Shown here one piece after another: positions 12,446 through 20,533 of a DNA stretch of 64,000 bases. The DNA is from Lactiplantibacillus daoliensis (GTDB taxonomy: Bacteria > Bacillota > Bacilli > Lactobacillales > Lactobacillaceae). Position numbers and translations under genes: made by a program. A model generated the notes under the pieces. It saw only the letters and a program-made list of their open reading frames with translations, did no database searches and was not told the DNA's origin. Numbering within the stretch: position 1 is the first letter of the stretch; the number at the start of each line of letters is the position of its first letter. The DNA lies in the NCBI RefSeq assembly GCF_005405005.1, contig NZ_BJDH01000001.1, positions 310,001-374,000 on the forward strand, given 5' to 3'.

Positions 12446-12466
12446 GGCATTCAACCTGCTCTCTAG

Positions 12467-12504
12467 TGGGACGGATTCAGTCCAGCTATGTCGAATAACG
12501 ACCC
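12467..12504 (-). promoter_or_regulatory. CggR operator
   Basis: On the minus strand, two adjacent imperfect palindromes GGGTCGTTATTCGACA and GGACTGAATCCGTCC are joined by TAGCT. Their order, sequence and spacing resemble the two half-operators that I recall for B. subtilis CggR. The site lies downstream of the promoter and upstream of cggR, as in B. subtilis, where bound CggR blocks elongating polymerase. Confidence 0.75.
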
Positions 12505-12582
12505 AAAGACTTCAAAAAACAAAGCACACAACCATAATTTACTACGAAATTGACGTTGCATACCTCTCTTACCACAACATGA

Positions 12583-12611
12583 ATTATAACAGGTTAATGG
12601 GGTCGTTGCAA
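12583..12611 (-). promoter_or_regulatory. promoter of the cggR-gap operon
   Basis: On the minus strand TTGCAA (12611-12606) is 17 bases from TATAAT (12588-12583). Transcription would start near 12576, giving a leader of about 130 bases that contains the CggR operator. Confidence 0.85.
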
Positions 12612-12661
12612 ATCAGAACAATACAGCTCCTATAACCGACTACTTAAAGTCACAGCTTTTA

Positions 12662-14002
12662 TTACTGTTCGGGTTTTAAATATTGTTTTCGCTTAGAAGA
12701 AGCTGGAATGTTAAGGTTCTCCCGATATTTGGCGACAGTTCGACGTGAAAGTTCGACATTTTCTGACTTAAGAATCTGAACAATTTTTTGGTCTGAAAGC
12801 GGTTTTTCTTTATTTTCGCCATCAATCAGGGCCACAATTCGATGTTGAACGCTATCAGCCGAGATTAATTTTCCAGTTTCGGTGGGACGTTTGTTGACCG
12901 CCTTGGTAAAGAAACGTTTCAGTTCAAACATGCCAAAATCAGTTTGAATATATTTGCCATTAATACTACGACTGATTGTTGACTCGTGCACTTTTAACTG
13001 TTGAGCAACATCTCTAAGCAACAATGGTTGCAATTCAGTTGAGTTTTCAAGAAAGAAATCGGCCTGACGATCAATAATAACCGTCCCCACCCTAAAGATG
13101 GTTGCTTCACGTTGTTGCAAACTGCTTGCAATCCAATCGTACTCAGATTTCTTTTCTTTTAAATATTCTGTAACCTCTTGATCATCATGCTGACTCATTT
13201 TTTGGTAGTAATTGCTTTTAAACTTAACCACCGGCTGAGCCATCGACGCCGTTTTCAATCCCAGCTGACCTTGCTGCGTCGTCACAATCAAGTCTGGGAA
13301 AATATAACCCGTTGTTTCTTGACCAATTGCGGCCCCCGGTGTGGGACTTAACGTTCGAACATAGTCGTACACACTTGAGATATCTGCTAAGTCAACTTGA
13401 TACTGTTTAGCCAGCGATGCCCACTGACGATTAACAAACGCATCAAAGTTTTCTTCTAATATAATGTAAGCTAAATTTGGCGCACTTTCATCATTCTCAG
13501 TTTGAAGCATTAATGCTTGTTGCAAACTACGGGCACCAACGCCAGGTGGATCAAGTTGTTGCAATAAGGTAATTGCATCTAATAATTCAACTGGCGTGGC
13601 GTTTGTCTCGGCCATAATCTGTTGATCATCTACTTTGAGATAGCCATTGACATCGACAAATTCAATCAGTGCCAACACAATTTTGCGTAATTTCGTGTCT
13701 CGCATCGTTAGATGAATCTGGTCTAATAAATATTCAAATAATGAATGCTGATTTGTGGTTGAGACCCGTTCGATAAAATCTGCATGGGTCGCCACATTTT
13801 TAGCAGCACTTAAGCTCGCATGATTCGCATTCCAATTCGTGTCAACATCAATCAATGGATTTTCGAGCGCTTTTTGGGTCAAAAAATCCCGTAATTCTTC
13901 AACATTAAACTGCAACATTTGAATCGATTGTTGTAGTCGTTGTGTCATGGCTAATTTCTGACTCTGGCGTTGTTGCTGTCGAAAGCCTTGTCCTAATGCC
14001 AT
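12662..14002 (-). CDS. rpoN: RNA polymerase sigma-54 factor RpoN
   Basis: Alternative sigma factor for -24/-12 promoters that needs an AAA+ activator; in lactobacilli and Listeria it usually serves mannose-type PTS operons. The 446 residues show the Gln-rich activator-interacting region I (MALGQGFRQQQRQSQKLAM and following), the core-binding middle with LLQQLDPPGVGARSLQ, the helix-turn-helix around LKVHESTISR, and the C-terminal RpoN box SRRTVAKYREN. The ATG at 14002 follows GGGAGG. No activator gene lies in the window. Confidence 0.97.
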   Translation of the reverse strand: MALGQGFRQQQRQSQKLAMTQRLQQSIQMLQFNVEELRDFLTQKALENPLIDVDTNWNANHASLSAAKNVATHADFIERVSTTNQHSLFEYLLDQIHLTMRDTKLRKIVLALIEFVDVNGYLKVDDQQIMAETNATPVELLDAITLLQQLDPPGVGARSLQQALMLQTENDESAPNLAYIILEENFDAFVNRQWASLAKQYQVDLADISSVYDYVRTLSPTPGAAIGQETTGYIFPDLIVTTQQGQLGLKTASMAQPVVKFKSNYYQKMSQHDDQEVTEYLKEKKSEYDWIASSLQQREATIFRVGTVIIDRQADFFLENSTELQPLLLRDVAQQLKVHESTISRSINGKYIQTDFGMFELKRFFTKAVNKRPTETGKLISADSVQHRIVALIDGENKEKPLSDQKIVQILKSENVELSRRTVAKYRENLNIPASSKRKQYLKPEQ

Positions 14003-14068
14003 CGCTCATTCCTCCCAAAAAACATTTTTATTAATAACCCTTGTGTTTTTATCTTGAATCCGCTAAAC

Positions 14069-14074
14069 TATAAT
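14069..14074 (+). promoter_or_regulatory. -10 element upstream of tRNA-Arg
   Basis: TATAAT lies 12 bases before the mature tRNA. No good -35 hexamer is visible at 16-18 bases, so the promoter is supported by the -10 and position only. Confidence 0.5.
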
Positions 14075-14085
14075 ATGTTGTTTAG

Positions 14086-14157
14086 GCGCCCGTAGTGTAA
14101 TGGATCGCACGTAAGATTCCGGTTCTTGAAATGGGGGTTCGATTCCCTCCGGGCGCA
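14086..14157 (+). tRNA. tRNA-Arg (anticodon CCG)
   Basis: A 72-base cloverleaf can be folded by eye. The acceptor arms GCGCCCG and CGGGCGC pair fully, the D arm contains AGTGTAATGGAT, the anticodon stem TAAGA/TCTTG encloses loop TTCCGGT with anticodon CCG (codon CGG), and the T arm is GGGGGTTCGATTCCCTC. The discriminator is A, and CCA is not encoded (TCA follows). The gene lies alone between divergent rpoN and clpP. Confidence 0.95.
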
Positions 14158-14163
14158 TCAGTT

Positions 14164-14189
14164 GCTGAGATTGATTCTCAGCTTTTTTT
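14164..14189 (+). terminator. terminator of tRNA-Arg
   Basis: GCTGAGA and TCTCAGC form a seven-base stem followed by seven T, six bases after the tRNA end. Confidence 0.9.
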
Positions 14190-14293
14190 ATACAAACTTT
14201 TAGTATACTTTCCAAATGTACCGCTTTCATCATAACACACTCTGCCTGGTCGCCAACAGTGTTCCCGGTGAGCCTGTCAACGAGTTTCGACCG

Positions 14294-14322
14294 AAAAAAA
14301 GAGATTGGGATTTCCCAATCTC
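14294..14322 (-). terminator. minus-strand terminator upstream of clpP, no gene assigned
   Basis: GAGATTGGGA pairs with TCCCAATCTC and is followed by seven T on the minus strand. No annotated minus-strand gene ends here. It faces any transcript that runs antisense out of the clpP promoter region; a TATACT at 14351-14346 could start one of about 45 bases. The rest of 14190-14395 holds nothing else I recognise. Confidence 0.7.
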
Positions 14323-14395
14323 AAGCCGTATATGATAGAAGCCTAAGTATACCACGGAACGGTCTAAAACGGAATTTTGTTTTTGAGGTTTTTCT

Positions 14396-14425
14396 TTTGA
14401 CCTTTACTGACCTTAGCGGTAAACT
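14396..14425 (+). promoter_or_regulatory. CtsR box and promoter of clpP
   Basis: TTTGACC, a three-base spacer and ACTGACC (14396-14412) match the CtsR heptad repeat (consensus, inverted: TTTGACC NNN TTTGACC), with two mismatches in the second heptad. TTGACC inside the first heptad can act as -35, with TAAACT 17 bases downstream (14420-14425), so bound CtsR would block polymerase. CtsR control of clpP is known in low-GC Gram-positives. Confidence 0.75.
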
Positions 14426-14483
14426 ACATTTATATTAGCAAGCAGCTAATTAATCTATTGAAACCTTAGGAGGCTAACAAGTT

Positions 14484-15074
14484 ATGTATCCAGTGCCGAC
14501 AGTTATCGAACAGTCATCACGTGGCGAACGTGCCTATGACATTTATTCTCGACTTTTAAAGGACCGTATCATCATGTTATCTGGTCCCATTGAAGACAAT
14601 ATGGCCAATGCAATCATTGCCCAATTACTCTTCTTGGATGCCCAAGATTCTGATAAAGACATCTACCTTTATATCAACTCACCCGGTGGGGTCGTTACCG
14701 CTGGTTTAGCCATCTATGACACCATGAACTTCATCAAATCTGATGTTCAAACGATTGTCATGGGGATGGCAGCTTCAATGGCCAGTGTCTTGGCATCATC
14801 CGGGACTAAGGGCAAGCGGTTTGCTTTACCTAACTCAGAAATCTTGATTCACCAACCATCTGGTGGTGCTCAAGGTCAACAAACTGAAATCGAAATTGTT
14901 GCGGAAGAAATTTTGAAGACCCGTAAAAAGATCAACCAAATTTTAGCAGACAACGCCGGTCAATCAGTTGAAAAACTGAACCACGATACTGAACGTGATA
15001 ACTACTTAACTGCACAAGAAGCTAAGGATTATGGTTTGATCGATGATATCATGGAAAACAACAGTTTAAAATAA
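14484..15074 (+). CDS. clpP: ATP-dependent Clp protease proteolytic subunit
   Basis: Serine protease that forms the tetradecameric barrel fed by ClpC, ClpE or ClpX. The 196 residues include the catalytic serine in [10 protein letters not shown], the histidine in LIHQPSGG, and the aspartate in the [11 protein letters not shown] region, all in canonical order. The ATG at 14484 follows TTAGGAGG. Upstream lies a CtsR box, so heat and misfolded protein should induce it. Confidence 0.98.
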   Translation: MYPVPTVIEQSSRGERAYDIYSRLLKDRIIMLSGPIEDNMANAIIAQLLFLDAQDSDKDIYLYINSPGGVVTAGLAIYDTMNFIKSDVQTIVMGMAASMASVLASSGTKGKRFALPNSEILIHQPSGGAQGQQTEIEIVAEEILKTRKKINQILADNAGQSVEKLNHDTERDNYLTAQEAKDYGLIDDIMENNSLK

Positions 15075-15086
15075 GCTAGATGAATT

Positions 15087-15111
15087 GAGCTGACTTCGGT
15101 CGGCTCTTTTT
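15087..15111 (+). terminator. terminator of clpP
   Basis: GAGCTGAC and GTCGGCTC pair across a TTCG tetraloop and are followed by five T, twelve bases after the stop codon. An inverted repeat CTGGCG/CGCCAG follows shortly at 15118-15136. Confidence 0.88.
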
Positions 15112-15195
15112 ATTTGGCTGGCGTCAGATTCGCCAGACGTCACTGGTCTTGCGTATAATTAATGCTATTCCAATACTTTTTAAAGAGGTTTTCTC

Positions 15196-15675
15196 ATGTC
15201 TGCTAAGATTCTCTCCTCACCAATCATCCTGGTGATTGCACTCGTTTACGTCATTTTCGGGGGCTGCCGTTTAATCTGGTCGCTACCCTACACCCTCAAA
15301 CAATCAACCTTAACAATTCGGCAACGCAGTCGATTACGAAAACTGTACAATCAGCAACCCGGCACAACCAAACTACCGCAATACTTGGGGGTGACACTAT
15401 GCTTACTTATAATTTTAAGCCTCGTTATCCCCTTAAGTGGTTGGTCCGTCCCACAATTATGGCTCAGTTTTATTTGGCTTATCTGGCTCTTGATCGGCTG
15501 GTGGTCCGGTCGTCAGGGGCTTGATCGCCGTCGAAACTATTGGCAGGCACAACATGGTCAGCTGCCATTTAACTTAATTGACGATAAGCAATTCCAGACA
15601 CGTCGAATTCAGTTCAACCGCTTAGTTATCGCGGCAATTATTGCAATACTGGATTACGGCTGGCTATTTCACTAA
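15196..15675 (+). CDS. small membrane protein of unknown function
   Basis: I do not recognise this 159-residue protein. It has four hydrophobic segments (about 6-27, 63-84, 87-104 and 139-157) with a positively charged stretch between the first two (RQRSRLRKLYNQQ), so that part is probably cytoplasmic. The ATG at 15196 follows AAAGAGG with seven bases of spacing, and TATAAT lies at 15154-15159. It stands alone between the clpP terminator and a shared terminator. No catalytic motif is visible. Confidence 0.75.
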   Translation: MSAKILSSPIILVIALVYVIFGGCRLIWSLPYTLKQSTLTIRQRSRLRKLYNQQPGTTKLPQYLGVTLCLLIILSLVIPLSGWSVPQLWLSFIWLIWLLIGWWSGRQGLDRRRNYWQAQHGQLPFNLIDDKQFQTRRIQFNRLVIAAIIAILDYGWLFH

Positions 15676-15680
15676 ACTAC

Positions 15681-15711
15681 AAAAGCAGCGACCAAAAATG
15701 GCCGCTGCTTT
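15681..15711. terminator. terminator shared by the membrane protein gene and the peptide-binding protein gene
   Basis: AAAAGCAGCG and CGCTGCTTT pair with an inner ACC/GGC extension. Both sides are T-rich when read outward, so it can end the convergent transcripts on either strand. Confidence 0.8.
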
Positions 15712-15720
15712 ATTTTTGAA

Positions 15721-17373
15721 TTATTTTTCGATATAAGTGTACTTATAATTCCACTGCGTTCCAGCGGTGTTGTGAATAATCCCTTTGACTTTTGGATTAA
15801 CTAAGAACGAGTAGACCGTTTGATAGACGGGCGCAATTGCTTGGTCCTTCATCAAAACTTGTTCCGCATCAATCATATCTTGCCAACGCGCATCCGCATT
15901 ATTAGCATCTTGATTAGCCGCTTTATCCACTAAAGCATCGTATTTGGCACTGCTATATTTACCAAAGTTATAGCCACTATTTTTTTGGAAAATTTGTAAA
16001 TACGAGATGGGATCATTAAAGTCCGCTCCCCACATCCCCAGATACAGGTCAAAGTCACCAGATTCACGTCGTTGGGTCATTACTGACGCTGGAATGTTAG
16101 ACAGATCCACGGTTAGTCCGCTAAGTTGCTTTTCTAATTGGCCTTTATAATACTGTGAAACTGGCTTATTAGGTTCTTCATTCGACGAAACCATCCGCAA
16201 GGTCAGCTTCTTCAACCCAGTTTCTTTCAAACCTTTCGCCCACAGCTTTTTAGCCAGGGTTGGATTGTAATCCACGGTATTTTTCAAATAGGCTTGATCT
16301 GCAAAATCTTGGCCCGTTTTCGGATTATTAGCCAAGTCCTTAGCAACTAATCCCTTAGCCGTGCTAGAATCATCCCCGATAACCTTAGTCACTAATTGCT
16401 TCCGGTTAATGGCTAATGAAATGGCCTGGCGAATATCTTTATTGTTCAATGCTTTTTTAACAGTCGCATCCGACGCATTAAAGTTATAGGACAAGAATTG
16501 GGTGATTGAATATGGATATGTCTTATAATCCGCGTTGTGCTTCAAATTCTTGACTTGCTCACTGGATAGTTGCGTCAAGTCTAACTTTTTATCTTGGAAC
16601 AAATTAAGTGTCGTTGTTGTACTTTCATTAACGGTGTAATTAATTTTGGTTAAGTGCACGGATTTCTTATCCCAATATTGGTCATTTTTCACAAATTGCC
16701 AACGGTTATTCGTCCCAGTCCAACCGACTAATTTGAAGGGCCCACTATAGAGCATGTATTGTGCCTTGGTAGCATACTTGCTCCCCCACTTTTTAACGGC
16801 TGTTTCACTGACTGGTCCAAATAATGGATAAGTCATCAACTTCTTGAAATATTTGATTGGCGTCGAAAGCGTCACAACAAACGTGTGCTTTCCAACTGCC
16901 TTAACACCTAATGTACTTGGGTCCTTTTTACCGGCAACAATCCCATCCGCATTTTTTACGCCAGAGAACAGATATGCGTACTGTGACTTCGTTTTCGGCG
17001 TGACTGCTCGTTGCCAAGAATAAACAAAATCTTGAGCAGTAATTGCTGAGCCATCGCTCCATTTAGCATCACGAATTGTAAATTTGTAAGTTAGGCCATC
17101 CTTTGAAACACTAGTTTGACTCGCAAGTCCGGGCGTGACGCTCCCATTTTTGCCCAGTCGATATAAACTTTCAAAAATATTCCCAGTCGTCCCAAAACCA
17201 GATGACTTTGAAATATCGATCGAGTCTAATGTGCTTGGATATGATAAATTCAGCACTTGTTTGGCAGCATATTGACCATTACCACTTGTTTGGGACTGTT
17301 GCTTGCCACAAGCGGCCAATACCGTCACTAATAATAAACTAAAAATAACTGCTAACACTGATCGCTTTTTCAC
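15721..17373 (-). CDS. oligopeptide ABC transporter substrate-binding lipoprotein (OppA family)
   Basis: Extracellular solute-binding protein of family 5, anchored to the outer face of the membrane. The first 22 residues form a lipoprotein signal ending in the lipobox LAAC (Cys22). The mature part has family-5 features such as WSDGSAITAQDFVYSWQRAV and NKDIRQAISLAINR, and the 550-residue length is typical. The start is GTG at 17373, with AAGGGG upstream. It is an orphan: no permease or ATPase gene adjoins it, so it must share a transporter encoded elsewhere. It is preceded by a leader of about 270 bases with a Met/Cys-rich small ORF and terminator, which suggests a link to sulfur amino acid or cysteine-containing peptide supply. 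Confidence 0.93.
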   Translation of the reverse strand: MKKRSVLAVIFSLLLVTVLAACGKQQSQTSGNGQYAAKQVLNLSYPSTLDSIDISKSSGFGTTGNIFESLYRLGKNGSVTPGLASQTSVSKDGLTYKFTIRDAKWSDGSAITAQDFVYSWQRAVTPKTKSQYAYLFSGVKNADGIVAGKKDPSTLGVKAVGKHTFVVTLSTPIKYFKKLMTYPLFGPVSETAVKKWGSKYATKAQYMLYSGPFKLVGWTGTNNRWQFVKNDQYWDKKSVHLTKINYTVNESTTTTLNLFQDKKLDLTQLSSEQVKNLKHNADYKTYPYSITQFLSYNFNASDATVKKALNNKDIRQAISLAINRKQLVTKVIGDDSSTAKGLVAKDLANNPKTGQDFADQAYLKNTVDYNPTLAKKLWAKGLKETGLKKLTLRMVSSNEEPNKPVSQYYKGQLEKQLSGLTVDLSNIPASVMTQRRESGDFDLYLGMWGADFNDPISYLQIFQKNSGYNFGKYSSAKYDALVDKAANQDANNADARWQDMIDAEQVLMKDQAIAPVYQTVYSFLVNPKVKGIIHNTAGTQWNYKYTYIEK

Positions 17374-17431
17374 ACCTGTTCGCCCCTTTAATTTTCATCT
17401 TTTTTTATCACAACTTACCCCAACCGGAAAC

Positions 17432-17476
17432 AAAAAAAACGCCTGTCTAGAATCTCGTCAGATTCCAAGCAGGCGT
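17432..17476 (-). terminator. leader terminator (putative attenuator) upstream of the peptide-binding protein gene
   Basis: On the minus strand ACGCCTG pairs with CAGGCGT below an inner stem GAATCT/AGATTC, followed by eight T. It lies between the leader peptide ORF and the GTG of the transporter gene, which transcription must pass, so regulated read-through is likely. The segment AATCTGACGAG in its loop nearly repeats AATCTAACGAG at the end of the leader ORF. Confidence 0.85.
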
Positions 17477-17489
17477 GCGTTTCAAACAT

Positions 17490-17512
17490 AACGATTTGAG
17501 CTCAAACTCGTT
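17490..17512 (-). promoter_or_regulatory. leader hairpin overlapping the leader-peptide stop codon
   Basis: AACGAGTTTGAGCTCAAATCGTT is nearly a perfect palindrome that overlaps two bases of the TAA at 17513-17511. A ribosome terminating there would cover it. It sits between the first leader hairpin and the terminator. Confidence 0.55.
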
Positions 17513-17615
17513 AGATTTGTTGCACTAGAGATGCTTGTAATTCAACGCAAATAGCCATGTTGTTAGAGTCACAACATGGGCAGCACATCATCATTTGCGT
17601 CAAATTATTTTTCAT
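17511..17615 (-). CDS. Met/Cys-rich 34-residue putative leader peptide
   Basis: This small ORF starts at ATG 17615 with GGAGAG nine bases upstream and encodes MKNNLTQMMMCCPCCDSNNM followed by AICVELQASLVQQI. Five of 34 residues are Cys (11, 12, 14, 15, 23) and five are Met. It has no signal peptide and no recognised fold; CCPCC could bind metal but is short. The promoter at 17650-17679 transcribes it, and a terminator follows before the peptide-binding protein gene. A 9-bp stem (17555-17579) overlaps the CCA TGT TGT codons. The layout fits ribosome-mediated attenuation by cysteine or methionine supply; this is inference and no homolog search was possible. Confidence 0.7.
   Translation of the reverse strand: MKNNLTQMMMCCPCCDSNNMAICVELQASLVQQI
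17545..17600 (-). promoter_or_regulatory. two-part leader hairpin over the Cys codons
   Basis: The outer stem is ACGCAAAT/ATTTGCGT and the inner stem CCATGTTGT/ACAACATGG, both perfect (8 and 9 bp). The TGC TGC CCA TGT TGT codons lie inside it. A ribosome stalled there would open the structure. Confidence 0.65.
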
Positions 17616-17649
17616 AGCAAGCGTCTCTCCGATTTCATAAGATGGTTTC

Positions 17650-17679
17650 AGTATAGAGATGACCACTTACTTTTGTCAA
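17650..17679 (-). promoter_or_regulatory. promoter of the leader and peptide-binding protein gene
   Basis: A perfect TTGACA (17679-17674) is 18 bases from TATACT (17655-17650) on the minus strand. Transcription would start near 17643, about 28 bases before the leader ORF. Confidence 0.82.
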
Positions 17680-17785
17680 GTGATTATTTTGGACACAATT
17701 AAATTTATCTTGGCCAGGACATTTGAAATTCAACCCATATAACGATTAAACTAGGGATAAAGCATTACTCTAGGAGGAATAAAAG

Positions 17786-18457
17786 TTGGATAATATTGCC
17801 GAATCGATTTTCAAAAATCAGCGTGGTCGTACTGAAAAATTATTAAAGGCCGGCTTCCAAAAACGGGGACAACAATTTGTGAACCAAAGCTCATTTCTAG
17901 CGGATGCTTTCACGCTGACAATCACCGTCACACTCCCTCACACAGTCATCACAGAATTAATTGATAACGAAACGCAACAACCCTACACCCTCCATTTAAA
18001 TGCAAATAACACTGGGGACTTCGTGGCTCAGGTTCGAAAAGCCTATCTTGATACCCTTCAAAAACTCGCCGATCAGTGTTTTGATCAGGATGTCTTTCAA
18101 ACTGAGCAAGCCCATTTATTGATTCAAACGATCAAAAAAAATTATGGTGATGAACTGGAATTTCTTTGGAAAAAATTCCCTGACAATGCGATCTGGCGTC
18201 GATCCGACACTAAAAAATGGTATGCCCTGTTGATGAAAATCTCCAAACGCAAGCTGGGCCTAGATTCCGATGAAGTCGCCACAATTGTGGACTTTCGTTT
18301 AACAGCCAAACAGCACGATCAACTGATCGACAATCAAACTTATTTTCCTGGCTATCACATGAACAAACAACATTGGTTCACCATTCTTCTGGATGGTAGC
18401 GTCCCAGATGCCGACCTACTCAAACTGTTACAAACCAGCTACGAGCTCGCACAATAA
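17786..18457 (+). CDS. MmcQ/YjbR family protein
   Basis: A 223-residue cytoplasmic protein. Its C-terminal half (about 105-222) carries the MmcQ/YjbR signature: WYALLMKISKRKLG, then FPGYHMNKQHWFTILLDGSV and the terminal LLQTSYEL. The N-terminal half, with FLADAFTLTITVTLP, is less familiar. The family is structurally likened to DNA-binding folds but its role is unknown. The start is TTG at 17786, with AGGAGG eight bases upstream. It is transcribed away from the peptide-binding protein leader and stands alone. Confidence 0.85.
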   Translation: MDNIAESIFKNQRGRTEKLLKAGFQKRGQQFVNQSSFLADAFTLTITVTLPHTVITELIDNETQQPYTLHLNANNTGDFVAQVRKAYLDTLQKLADQCFDQDVFQTEQAHLLIQTIKKNYGDELEFLWKKFPDNAIWRRSDTKKWYALLMKISKRKLGLDSDEVATIVDFRLTAKQHDQLIDNQTYFPGYHMNKQHWFTILLDGSVPDADLLKLLQTSYELAQ

Positions 18458-18467
18458 TTGACAATAA

Positions 18468-18495
18468 AAAGCCCCGCAAAACGCGAGGCTTTTTT
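18468..18495. terminator. terminator between the MmcQ/YjbR gene and whiA
   Basis: AAAAGCCCCGC and GCGAGGCTTTT pair around an AAAAC loop with T-rich flanks on both strands, so it can serve both convergent transcripts. Confidence 0.85.
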
Positions 18496-18584
18496 GTGAC
18501 TCCTAATATTTATTGCCGAAACGTGTGACAAAAGACTGCTACCTCCGCTTAGCTACGAAACTCGTCTTTTTCCCCACGCTCTTT

Positions 18585-19517
18585 TTAGGCATCTTTTTGA
18601 AGTTGGGCCGCAAATTGGTTAATTTTACGGAGCCGATGGTTGATTCCTGATTTCGAAATCGGTCCACCGGGAACCAATGTCCCTAATTCCTTCAGACTGA
18701 CTTCACGGTGTTCCAGTCGTGCAATCGCCACTTCTTGTAACTTAATGGGCAATTGTTTTAGCCCGACCGTTTCGTCAATCAACATGATATTTTCAATCTG
18801 CTGACTTGAAGCATTCGCAACTTTGTCCATATTGGCATTTTCACAGTTGACTAACCGGTTGACCGAGTTGCGCATGTCCCGCATAATCCGAACATCCTCA
18901 AACTTCAACATTCCAGTCGTCGCACCAATCAATGACAAAAAGTCCGCAATCTTTTCGGCTTCCTTGATGTAGGTAATAAACCCACCACGTCGATCAGTGG
19001 TGCGGGAATTTAGCCCATATTGATTCATCATTTCAGAAATCATACGATTATGTTCTTCATACAGTGAATAAATTTCCAAATGATAACGCGAAGTTTCAGG
19101 ATTATTCACTGAGCCACCTGCTAAAAAGGCTCCTCTTAAATACGAGCGCACAGCCCCATCATCCGTTAGGACCTCTGTTGGGGCAACTTCAACGATTTGA
19201 AAATCTTTCAAAATTCCCAAATCTTCTAAGACCATATCTGTCCCAGTTTTCAGGCGCACGATATACAAGTTATTTTTATTCAACTTCATTTTTCGGCGAA
19301 CGATTAATTCACTCGCCACATCATAAAATTGCTTCAATAACCGGTAGATACGCCGCGCGATGGCCGGATTTTCGGTCTGAATATTCAAAATAAAATGGTG
19401 ATTAGACAAACTAATCGTCCCATTCATTCGAATCAAGGCCATCAGTTCGGCCTTCGCATTCTCGCGATGGACAGCGAGGTTGGTTAGTTCTTTCTTAACT
19501 TCACTGGCGTATGACAT
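18585..19517 (-). CDS. whiA: DNA-binding protein WhiA
   Basis: Conserved Gram-positive protein linked to cell division and, in Streptomyces, to sporulation gene control. The 310 residues comprise a LAGLIDADG-like N-terminal domain ([21 protein letters not shown] near residues 131-151) and a C-terminal helix-turn-helix ([21 protein letters not shown]). The ATG at 19517 lies 14 bases after the yvcK stop and is preceded by AGGAGG. It is the last gene of the rapZ-yvcK-whiA operon, which is the standard Firmicutes order. Confidence 0.96.
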   Translation of the reverse strand: MSYASEVKKELTNLAVHRENAKAELMALIRMNGTISLSNHHFILNIQTENPAIARRIYRLLKQFYDVASELIVRRKMKLNKNNLYIVRLKTGTDMVLEDLGILKDFQIVEVAPTEVLTDDGAVRSYLRGAFLAGGSVNNPETSRYHLEIYSLYEEHNRMISEMMNQYGLNSRTTDRRGGFITYIKEAEKIADFLSLIGATTGMLKFEDVRIMRDMRNSVNRLVNCENANMDKVANASSQQIENIMLIDETVGLKQLPIKLQEVAIARLEHREVSLKELGTLVPGGPISKSGINHRLRKINQFAAQLQKDA

Positions 19518-19531
19518 CTATTAGCGTCCTC

Positions 19532-20533
19532 CTATCTTAAAACGTCGGAGTGACCCACTAAGTTCATCAGTTCTGTCACAACTTGGTCGCCATCATGGAA
19601 GGCACCGTTGTCCCGTAACTTCAAGAAATTAGCTGAGATCACCTTGCAACCTTGATCCCGTAACCCGCGGAAGTCATGACTGACTTGGCGAGAAACTTCG
19701 TTAAACTTATGAAAATCCATGTAATCATCCGGTACTTTTTCAGTATTGACCAGGACCGTATTGATGAATGTCTCACCTAAATGTCGATTCAAAACACGCA
19801 CGTGATCCGCATCTGAGAAATTATCCGTTTCACCTTTTTGCGTCATGATGTTACAAATATAGACCACTTCCGCGTCAGTTTCACAGACCGCCCGACCGAT
19901 ATTATCAATCGTCAAGTTCGGTAAAATACTCGTAAACAGACTCCCCGGACCTAAAACAATCTGGTCGGCTTGCATAATCGCGTCAATAACAGGTTGCACT
20001 GCTTCTGGTTTATTGCCGTCTTTATCAGTGACCCAAACACGATCTAGTGACTTGTGCGCCGCCGTGATCTCTGCTTCACCAACTAATTCAGAACCGTCTT
20101 TAAACTGCCCATGCAACGTTAAAGCCTCATTGGCAGCTGGATAGACATGACCATCAACTTGCATCATGTGTGACAATTCTTGCACCGCGTCAAAAACACC
20201 GGACTTCATTTCAGTCAACGCCGCAATAATCAAGTTACCAATGGCATGCCCAGCAAAGAACTGGTCATCCCCTTGGAAGCGATACTGGAAAATATCTTTG
20301 TAAATATCGGGTAAATTAGACAGTGCCACCATCACATTTCGAATATCACCAGGTGGCACGACGTTTACATAGTTACGTATAATCCCTGAAGAACCCCCAT
20401 CATCGGCCACCGTAACCACCGCCGTGATGTCAACGGCTTGCTTGCGCAAACCATTCAGGACAACTGGCAAACCAGTCCCCCCGCCAATCACGACGATCTT
20501 AGGCCGCTGGGTCTTAAACGTATATTTTCTCAT
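19532..20533 (-). CDS. yvcK: YvcK-type UDP-sugar-binding protein (CofD fold)
   Basis: Cytoplasmic protein needed for growth on gluconeogenic sources and for cell shape in B. subtilis, where it binds UDP-GlcNAc. The 333 residues start with the nucleotide-binding [17 protein letters not shown] and contain [11 protein letters not shown] and the [14 protein letters not shown] block. Its ATG overlaps the rapZ stop codon as ATGA, indicating translational coupling. Confidence 0.96.
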   Translation of the reverse strand: MRKYTFKTQRPKIVVIGGGTGLPVVLNGLRKQAVDITAVVTVADDGGSSGIIRNYVNVVPPGDIRNVMVALSNLPDIYKDIFQYRFQGDDQFFAGHAIGNLIIAALTEMKSGVFDAVQELSHMMQVDGHVYPAANEALTLHGQFKDGSELVGEAEITAAHKSLDRVWVTDKDGNKPEAVQPVIDAIMQADQIVLGPGSLFTSILPNLTIDNIGRAVCETDAEVVYICNIMTQKGETDNFSDADHVRVLNRHLGETFINTVLVNTEKVPDDYMDFHKFNEVSRQVSHDFRGLRDQGCKVISANFLKLRDNGAFHDGDQVVTELMNLVGHSDVLR

